The notes under the pieces: model-generated
What the model saw: the letters and a program-made list of their open reading frames with translations, nothing else
Told to the model about the DNA's origin: nothing
The model's database searches: none
Program-made: the position numbers and the translations under genes
Shown here: positions 1 to 3,995 of the stretch, piece by piece
How positions within the stretch are numbered: position 1 is the first letter of the stretch
Layout: each line of letters opens with the position of its first letter
Origin: Actinomycetes bacterium
Lineage (GTDB): Bacteria; Actinomycetota; Actinomycetes; Actinomycetales; Cellulomonadaceae
Direction of reading: 5' to 3'
Assembly (NCBI GenBank): GCA_023430425.1
Contig: JAEZAR010000222.1
Coordinates: forward strand, 1 to 6,488
DNA: 6,488 nucleotides

Positions 1-360
1 CGCGGGCGCAGTCTCGACGTCGGCGGCGAGGGCGGCCCGGACGGCCCCGCCGAAGGTCCGCACCCCCGGCGCCGTCACGACCCGCACCGACGCGACGCCC
101 CCGAGAGCCTCCAGGACGTCGGGCACCTGGGCGGCCAGGTCGTCCTGCCCGGCGCCCGGGGCGGCGTCGACCAGGAGCACCCGTTGCGGGGGACGCGTCT
201 GGCCCGCCACCGCCGCGAGGGTGCGGGGCAGGTAGTCGCTGCGCCCCCGGGTGACCACGACTGCCGTCACGGTCTCCCGGGTCCTGGCGCTGGCGCGGGT
301 CGGGACTGCGGCCGTCGGCACCCGCGCACCCGCTGGTGCTCCGGTCATCGGGTCCATCAT
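1..360 (-). CDS. Family 2 glycosyltransferase, N-terminal part (runs off the left edge)
   Basis: The minus strand is open from an ATG at 360-358 to the window edge, giving 120 codons with no stop. After about 29 polar/Ala-rich residues comes TVTAVVVTRGRSDYLPRTL (residues 30-48), then AAVAGQTRPPQRVLLVDAA (49-67). This is the usual start of a GT-A fold: first beta strand, nucleotide-sugar loop, the xxxGQTxPPxxVLLVD segment, and an Asp (D65) ending the second strand. Family 2 enzymes transfer a sugar from a nucleotide sugar to a glycan or lipid acceptor. The DxD motif and any membrane segments would lie outside the window, so the substrate cannot be told. The start is uncertain. ATG codons at 360, 357 and 348 are all possible and none has a clear Shine-Dalgarno sequence. 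The frame stays open upstream for at least 100 nt but shows no ATG or GTG there. The gene lies 97 nt downstream of whiB on the same strand, with a hairpin between them, so it may be transcribed separately. Confidence 0.8.
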   Translation of the reverse strand, partial: MMDPMTGAPAGARVPTAAVPTRASARTRETVTAVVVTRGRSDYLPRTLAAVAGQTRPPQRVLLVDAAPGAGQDDLAAQVPDVLEALGGVASVRVVTAPGVRTFGGAVRAALAADVETAPA

Positions 361-423
361 GGACGCCGCGCGGGAACGACCCGGCCACGCCGCGCCCGGC
401 GGCCGGGTGATCCGCGCCTCAGC

Positions 424-442
424 CCCGGGCCGGCGGCCCGGG
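424..442 (-). terminator. GC-rich hairpin after whiB
   Basis: CCCGGGCC-GGC-GGCCCGGG forms a perfect 8-bp stem with a 3-nt loop. It starts 15 nt past the whiB stop codon. A second, shorter stem (CCCGG-CGG-CCGGG, 395-407) follows 16 nt further on. Neither has a T-tract, as is common for proposed actinobacterial terminators. Together they probably end or attenuate whiB transcription before the glycosyltransferase gene. The stem is seen directly; the terminator role is inferred. Confidence 0.5.
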
Positions 443-457
443 ACGGCGCCCCGCGGG

Positions 458-784
458 TCAGACGACGCGCTTCTTCAGCTTCCGGCGCTCGCGCTCGGAC
501 AGGCCGCCCCAGATGCCGAAGCGCTCGTCGTGGGCGAGCGCGTACTCCAGGCACTCCGCCCGCACGTCGCACCGGGCGCACACCTTCTTGGCCTCGCGCG
601 TCGAGCCGCCCTTCTCGGGGAAGAACGCCTCGGGGTCGGTCTGCGCGCACAGCGCGCGCTCCTGCCAGCCCAGCGCCGTCTCGTCGTCGGCGTCGCCGAA
701 CAGGGGCAGGACCGGGGCCATGTCGGCCACCGGACGCGACAGGTCGGAGGGGAACGCTGCGTCGTCGTCGAGCAAGTTCCACAT
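458..784 (-). CDS. whiB: WhiB-family iron-sulfur transcriptional regulator, WhiB/WhmD (WhiB2) type
   Basis: This is a 108-residue protein. Four cysteines, C46, C69, C72 and C78 (C-x22-C-x2-C-x5-C), are the ligands of the [4Fe-4S] cluster in this family. They are followed by the GIWGG turn (90-94) and a basic tail, ERERRKLKKRVV (97-108), which in the family contacts DNA. The core WQERALCAQTDPEAFFPEKG (40-59) and the segment STREAKKVC (61-69) match, from memory, Streptomyces WhiB and mycobacterial WhmD/WhiB2. That makes the subgroup call firmer than for a generic Wbl protein. These proteins act with the housekeeping sigma factor or with WhiA to control septation and cell division. Residues 1-39 are acidic and less conserved. 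The ATG at 784 is well supported: GGAGG lies 8 nt upstream, and an in-frame TGA lies at 815-817. A strong promoter sits about 180 nt upstream. The gene is divergent from the TIGR03089-type gene. Confidence 0.93.
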   Translation of the reverse strand: MWNLLDDDAAFPSDLSRPVADMAPVLPLFGDADDETALGWQERALCAQTDPEAFFPEKGGSTREAKKVCARCDVRAECLEYALAHDERFGIWGGLSERERRKLKKRVV

Positions 785-792
785 GTCGAGAG

Positions 793-797
793 CCTCC
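793..797 (-). promoter_or_regulatory. Ribosome binding site of whiB
   Basis: GGAGG on the minus strand lies 8 nt before the ATG at 784. It is the best Shine-Dalgarno sequence in the window and fixes the whiB start. Confidence 0.85.
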
Positions 798-970
798 GTG
801 CCCTTCGGTGCCCGTCAGGTCGAGCGGTCGTCCAGCGCTGGTCGCGCGTCGGTCCTGCAGTCCCGCAGGTCCTGCCGGTGGTGCAGGGTGTCCGGGTCGT
901 ACGGCAGGTCCGACCGGCGGTGCCCCGGACGGGCCGATGGGGCGAAACCGGCAAGAACTGCAATGGAAGA

Positions 971-999
971 ATTACACGCGTGTCATCCGCTGCAGTCAA
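971..999 (-). promoter_or_regulatory. Near-consensus housekeeping promoter of whiB
   Basis: On the minus strand, TTGACT (999-994) and TGTAAT (976-971) are separated by exactly 17 nt. This matches 5 of 6 bases of TTGACA and 5 of 6 of TATAAT with ideal spacing, which is rare in DNA this GC-rich. The predicted transcription start is an A near 964. That gives an untranslated leader of about 180 nt before the whiB ATG. The stretch 953-976 is one of the few A/T-rich spots in the window. The assignment rests on the match and orientation; a start site has not been observed. Confidence 0.8.
974..983. promoter_or_regulatory. Palindrome ACACGCGTGT overlapping the whiB -10 and spacer
   Basis: This is a perfect 10-bp palindrome. 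Allowing one mismatched pair extends it to 16 bp (971-986). It covers half of the -10 hexamer and the adjoining spacer of the whiB promoter. Read on the whiB strand it contains GACAC (984-980), the short motif reported for WhiA in Streptomyces. A regulator bound here would touch the promoter core. The palindrome is seen directly; the link to WhiA/WhiB is inferred from the motif alone, and a 5-bp motif can occur by chance. Confidence 0.5.
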
Positions 1000-1036
1000 G
1001 CCGTGGTGTGCTACACGCCCTCCCGACCCGGCGCAG

Positions 1037-1054
1037 CGGGTGAAGTTTCACCCG
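1037..1054. promoter_or_regulatory. 18-bp perfect inverted repeat, candidate operator
   Basis: CGGGTGAA-GT-TTCACCCG is a perfect inverted repeat with 8-bp arms and a 2-nt centre. It lies 38-55 nt upstream of the whiB -35 element and about 107 nt upstream of the -10 of the divergent gene at 1173. The short centre makes a two-fold DNA binding site more likely than an RNA hairpin. The half-site spacing (GTGA-N4-TCAC) does not fit the TGTGA-N6-TCACA site of CRP/GlxR regulators. I do not recognise the binding protein. Confidence 0.5.
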
Positions 1055-1160
1055 GTCGGCCCTGCTCCGTTCGCCCGTCCACGGTCCCGCGCGACGGTGC
1101 CGCCGCCGCATCCGGCCGGTGTCCTCGCGGGTCCGACGCGTGCGGGGGCTCCGCCGTCCC

Positions 1161-1166
1161 TAGGCT
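1161..1166 (+). promoter_or_regulatory. -10 element TAGGCT of a probable leaderless promoter
   Basis: TAGGCT fits the actinobacterial TAnnnT -10 form. It lies 6 nt before the GTG at 1173, so the expected transcription start falls on or next to the start codon. There is no Shine-Dalgarno sequence in the preceding 20 nt. Both points fit a leaderless mRNA. No convincing -35 is seen at the usual spacing. Confidence 0.6.
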
Positions 1167-1172
1167 GAGCCC

Positions 1173-1967
1173 GTGACCAGCGCCATGCCGCTCCCCCGCG
1201 TGCTCGCCCGCATGACCGCCGACCCCGGTCGTCCCCGCCTGACCTGGTACGGCGGGGACGGGGAGCGCGTCGAGCTGTCCGGGCACGTGCTCGACAACTG
1301 GGTCACCAAGACGGCGAACCTGCTCGTCGAGGAGTACCAGGCCGGTCCTCTGACCCGGGTGCTGCTCGACCTGCCCGTGCACTGGCGCACCGTCGTCTGG
1401 GCGCTCGCCACGTGGCGGGTGGGTGCCTGCGTCGTCCTGCCGCCGGTGGGCGGGCGCCCGGACCTGGTCGTCACCGACCGACCGGCCGGCCGCGGGGACG
1501 TCGACGTCGTCGCCGTCGCCCTGCCGGCGCTGGCGCGGCACTTCGAGGGCGAGCTGCCCGTGGGCGCGGTGGACGCCACCGCCGCCGTCATGACGTACGG
1601 GGACGTCCTGACGTGGATGCCCGAGCCGACCGCGACCGCCCCGGCCCTCAAGGTCGGCGACCACCTGGTGCCGCACTCCGCGCTGGAGAGCTGGGCCGAC
1701 GAGGTGCTCGCCGGCCACGGCGCGCCGGTCCCGGGCGCGCGTCTGCTCGTCCGCGCGGGCGGAGCGCCCGCGGAGGTCCTCGGCCTCGCGCTCGCGGTCC
1801 TCGCCGGGGACGGCTCGCTCGTGCTGGTCTCCCCCGACGTCGACGACGAGGCCGTGGCCCGCGTCGTCGCGACCGAGCTGGTCACCGCGCAGGTGGCCCT
1901 CGACCCCGAGGACGCGCCACGGGAGCCGGCCGGGCCTGCCGACGGCGGGGCGCCCGGCGACGCCTAG
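1173..1967 (+). CDS. TIGR03089-type actinobacterial protein, related to the N-terminal part of AMP-binding synthetases
   Basis: This is a 264-residue protein of unknown function. The N-terminal pattern (PRLTWYGGDGERVELSG, 21-37; LDNWVTKTANLLVEE, 40-54; RVLLDLPVHWRTVVWALATWRVGACVV, 62-88) is what I recognise as the TIGR03089 family. These are single-copy actinobacterial proteins that distantly resemble the first part of AMP-dependent acyl or aminoacyl synthetases. At this length it lacks the C-terminal AMP-binding lobe. I also see no P-loop-like STGxPKG motif, so adenylation activity is doubtful. No signal peptide or clear membrane segment is visible. The tail after residue 245 is low-complexity (Pro/Gly/Ala/Asp). 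The GTG start is chosen because a -10 element sits exactly at leaderless distance; an ATG four codons later is the alternative. The stop codon overlaps that of convergent manA. Confidence 0.82.
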   Translation: MTSAMPLPRVLARMTADPGRPRLTWYGGDGERVELSGHVLDNWVTKTANLLVEEYQAGPLTRVLLDLPVHWRTVVWALATWRVGACVVLPPVGGRPDLVVTDRPAGRGDVDVVAVALPALARHFEGELPVGAVDATAAVMTYGDVLTWMPEPTATAPALKVGDHLVPHSALESWADEVLAGHGAPVPGARLLVRAGGAPAEVLGLALAVLAGDGSLVLVSPDVDDEAVARVVATELVTAQVALDPEDAPREPAGPADGGAPGDA

Positions 1968-3160
1968 GGCACGTCGGCCTGGACCACCCGGCCGGAGCCC
2001 CGCACGGTCAGCGGGCCGTCGGCCGCCCGGACGAACACCGACTCACCGCGTGCGAGCACCTGCTCCTGCTCCTCCGACGCGACGGTGACGGTCCCGTCGA
2101 GGCAGAGCACGACGCGCGGCCCGCGACCGGGCATCGGGTGCGCGTCGCCCGACACGTCGGCGACCGAGAGCTCGAAGTCGTCGACGGGTGCGTAGAACAC
2201 CTTCGCCGCACCGTGGAACACCTCCGGTGCGACGCGGATCGGCGGGGCCGCGACGTAGTCCACGTTGGCCAGCAGCTCCGCGACGTCCACGTGCTTGGTG
2301 GTCAGGCCCGCGCGCAGGACGTTGTCCGAGTTCGCCATCACCTCGACGGCGACCCCCTCCAGGTAGGCGTGGACCCCGCCGGCCGGCACGAACATCGCCT
2401 CCCCCGGCTCGAGCGTGACCGGGTTGAGCAGCAGCGACGTGACCGCCCCCGGGTCGCCCGGGTACGCGTCGGCCAGGGCCACGACCGTGCGGTCGGCGCG
2501 CGGTGACGGCGAGCCCTCGGCGAGCCGCCGGCGGCACGCGTCCGCGACGCCCTCGACCTCCGCGTCCGTGGGCCGCAGCGACGGCTCGAGGAGGCGGCGG
2601 AACGCGGTGCGGATGCCCCGCGAGGTCGGCTCCGCGGTGACCACCCCGTGCAGCGTCTGCGCGAGCGGTGCGTCGAGCCCCGCGAACAGCTCGGCCACCC
2701 GCCGCGGGGCGCGGAAGCCGGAGAAGGCCTCGAAGCGGGTCACCGCGTAGACGAGCTCGGGCTTGCGGTTCGGGTCCTTGTAGTTGCGCCGCGGGTCGTC
2801 CAGGGCGATGCCCGCCGCGTTCTCGGCGGCGAAGCCCTCCCGGGCGCGCTCGACGTCGGGGTGCACCTGGAGCGAGAGCGGCCGGTCCACGGCGACGACC
2901 TTGAGCAGGTAGGGCAGGCAACGACCGAAGCGGGCGACGACGTCCTGCCCGAGCACCCCCTCCGGGTCGGCGCGGATGAGCGCGTCGAGCGGGACGGGGT
3001 CGACGCCCTCGGCCGTGACCGCCTTGGACGGCGCCGAGGGGTGCGCCCCCATCCAGAGCTCGGCGACCGGCCCGCCCTCGGGCCGGCGGCCGAGCAGCTC
3101 CGGGATCGCGGTCCGCGAACCCCAGGCGTAGTCCTGCGTCTCGTTGACGAGCTTGAACAC
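1964..3160 (-). CDS. manA: Mannose-6-phosphate isomerase, class I
   Basis: This 398-residue cytosolic enzyme interconverts mannose-6-phosphate and fructose-6-phosphate. It links glycolysis to GDP-mannose and so to mannosylated lipids, glycans and proteins. It is near full family length. The zinc ligands are visible: Q98 and H100 in LSLQVHPD (96-102), E135 in YKDPNRKPELVYA (127-139), and H264 in PAGGVHAYLEG (259-269). The DNVLRAGLTTKHVDVAEL segment (279-296) carries the conserved arginine (R283) of the active site. The N-terminal YAWGSRTAIPELLG (11-24) and ELWMGAHPSAPS (34-45) are also typical. Two cupin-like barrels are expected, the second ending near the C terminus. The start is GTG at 3160, just before MFKLVNETQDYAWG, with only a weak GGGGA upstream. 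It converges on the TIGR03089-type gene with a 4-nt overlap and appears to be transcribed alone within this window. No key residue is missing. Confidence 0.96.
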   Translation of the reverse strand: MFKLVNETQDYAWGSRTAIPELLGRRPEGGPVAELWMGAHPSAPSKAVTAEGVDPVPLDALIRADPEGVLGQDVVARFGRCLPYLLKVVAVDRPLSLQVHPDVERAREGFAAENAAGIALDDPRRNYKDPNRKPELVYAVTRFEAFSGFRAPRRVAELFAGLDAPLAQTLHGVVTAEPTSRGIRTAFRRLLEPSLRPTDAEVEGVADACRRRLAEGSPSPRADRTVVALADAYPGDPGAVTSLLLNPVTLEPGEAMFVPAGGVHAYLEGVAVEVMANSDNVLRAGLTTKHVDVAELLANVDYVAAPPIRVAPEVFHGAAKVFYAPVDDFELSVADVSGDAHPMPGRGPRVVLCLDGTVTVASEEQEQVLARGESVFVRAADGPLTVRGSGRVVQADVP

Positions 3161-3196
3161 CGCGTCCCCGTCCGTCTCGGTCTCCGGTCGGCCCCG

Positions 3197-3202
3197 ATGC
3201 TA
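3197..3202 (-). promoter_or_regulatory. Candidate -10 element TAGCAT of manA
   Basis: TAGCAT on the minus strand fits TAnnnT and lies 36 nt before the manA GTG. The predicted start near 3190 would leave a leader of about 30 nt. The -35 position falls at about 3220-3225, inside the C/G tandem array, where no TTGAC-like sequence exists. This is a moderate match only. Confidence 0.45.
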
Positions 3203-3218
3203 GCCCCGGACGCCCCGG

Positions 3219-3288
3219 CCCCCCGGGTCCCCCGGTCCCCCGGGTCCCCCGGGTCCCCCGGTCCCCCGGGTCCCCCGGGTCCCCCGGT
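3219..3288. repeat. Eight-unit tandem array of CCCCCGG(G)T
   Basis: Eight adjacent units of C5-6 G2-3 T have lengths 10, 8, 9, 9, 8, 9, 9 and 8 nt. The last six form two copies of a 26-nt higher-order unit (9+9+8; 3237-3262 and 3263-3288). On the manA sense strand this gives eight runs of at least five Gs separated by 3-4 nt, a classic G-quadruplex pattern. It fills the region directly upstream of the candidate manA -10, where a -35 would be. The unit lengths are not multiples of three and the array lies between two divergent starts. The collagen-like peptides that can be read through it are therefore artefacts. Confidence 0.9.
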
Positions 3289-3363
3289 GCCCCGGACGCC
3301 CCACGCGCGGGTGAACGCGCCGCCATGCCCCCCGACGTCCCGGGCCGGCGCTGGTCGGACCGT

Positions 3364-3369
3364 TACGTT
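3364..3369 (+). promoter_or_regulatory. Tentative -10 element TACGTT of the two-gene unit
   Basis: TACGTT fits TAnnnT and is the only A/T-rich hexamer in the 130 nt before the ATG at 3417. The predicted start near 3376 would give a leader of about 41 nt. No -35 is recognisable. A GGGCGG-N6-CCGCCC inverted repeat (3370-3387) begins right after it and could be an operator or a 5' hairpin. Confidence 0.35.
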
Positions 3370-3416
3370 GGGCGGCGACGACCGCCCGACGACGGGCCCG
3401 ACGAGCTGGAGCGAGG

Positions 3417-3995
3417 ATGACGACGCCACGTGGTCTGATCGCCCTCGTCGTGGGCGTCCTCGTCGCAGGCGCCGGGGTGGTCGCCTGGGCGGTGCTCTCC
3501 CGCGACCCGGGCGCACCGACGGAGCCCGGTGCGGGCGCCGGGCCGACGGCCGTCCCCACCGACGCCCCGGTGCCGGACACCCCTCCCACCGACGACGCCC
3601 GCACCCCCGGCCCGGGCGACGCTGACGACCCGGGCGGCCCGGACGGGCCCGACGACCCCCCGGCCCCTGCCGACCCCGCCGACGGCGCGGCCGCCCCCGG
3701 ACCGACCACGGTCACGGTGACCTTCTGGGGCTACGACCCCGCGGCCGCAGCCGTGGTCGTCGGCGGGTACGCCGACGTGGTCGAGACCGGCGGGACGTGC
3801 ACGCTCACGCTCACCCGGGGCACCTCGACCGCCACCGCCACCGCGTCCGCCGTCCCCGACGCCGCCACGACGTCGTGCGGCACCGTCACCGTCCCCCGCG
3901 ACCAGCTCAGCCCCGGCACCTGGACGGCCGAGCTGCGCTACGCCTCCCCCACGGCGGCCGGGTCCGCCGCCCCCGTCACGATCGAGGTGCAGTAG
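3417..3995 (+). CDS. Membrane-anchored extracytoplasmic protein with Pro/Asp-rich stalk and a beta-sandwich-like domain
   Basis: This is a 192-residue protein of unknown function. Residues 7-27 (LIALVVGVLVAGAGVVAWAVL) form one hydrophobic segment. No lipobox cysteine or AxA site follows, so I read it as an uncleaved N-terminal anchor with the rest outside. Residues 29-96 are a low-complexity Pro/Gly/Asp/Ala stalk, which suggests a spacer through the cell wall. Residues 97-192 are rich in alternating Thr/Val strands, with TVTVTFWGYDP (98-108), VVETGGTCTLTLTRG (121-135) and LSPGTWTAELRYASPT (164-179). That is typical of an Ig/FnIII-like sandwich. C128 and C154 could form a disulfide. The start is supported by GGAG (3408-3411) 5 nt upstream of the ATG. 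The stop TAG shares its G with the GTG start of the next gene, so the two are probably co-translated. A role in presenting or anchoring the secreted partner is inference. Confidence 0.8.
   Translation: MTTPRGLIALVVGVLVAGAGVVAWAVLSRDPGAPTEPGAGAGPTAVPTDAPVPDTPPTDDARTPGPGDADDPGGPDGPDDPPAPADPADGAAAPGPTTVTVTFWGYDPAAAAVVVGGYADVVETGGTCTLTLTRGTSTATATASAVPDAATTSCGTVTVPRDQLSPGTWTAELRYASPTAAGSAAPVTIEVQ
3984..3987 (+). promoter_or_regulatory. Ribosome binding site deciding the start of the secreted repeat protein
   Basis: GAGG lies 7 nt upstream of the GTG at 3995, inside the last codons of the preceding gene. It supports 3995 over the ATG at 3797, which would lie deep in the upstream gene and add 66 residues of Arg/His-rich non-protein-like sequence. 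Confidence 0.7.

Noticed and set aside
1037..1054. CRP/GlxR-type operator
   Set aside because: The half-sites are separated by 4 nt instead of 6 and lack the outer T/A bases of that site.
184..1176. Plus-strand 330-residue open frame covering the left end
   Set aside because: It is antisense to whiB and the glycosyltransferase, Arg/Pro-rich, and crosses the whiB promoter region.
3219..3288. CRISPR array
   Set aside because: The units are 8-10 nt and directly adjacent, with no spacers, and no cas genes are present. It is a simple tandem repeat.
2043..3326. Minus-strand 427-residue open frame with a GDPGDPGDRGTRGTRG collagen-like start
   Set aside because: It is a shadow of manA in another frame. 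The collagen-like part comes from the C5G3T array, and the rest is Arg/Gly/Pro-rich with no domain.
3200..3715. Minus-strand 171-residue open frame with GTGGPGGPGDPG repeats
   Set aside because: It reads through the same array and is antisense to the anchored-protein gene. No supported start or domain is seen.
3797..3994. Upstream ATG extension of the secreted repeat protein
   Set aside because: The extra 66 residues are Arg/His/Pro-rich, lie wholly inside the preceding gene, and would bury the signal peptide. The GTG at 3995 has a Shine-Dalgarno sequence and a proper signal peptide.
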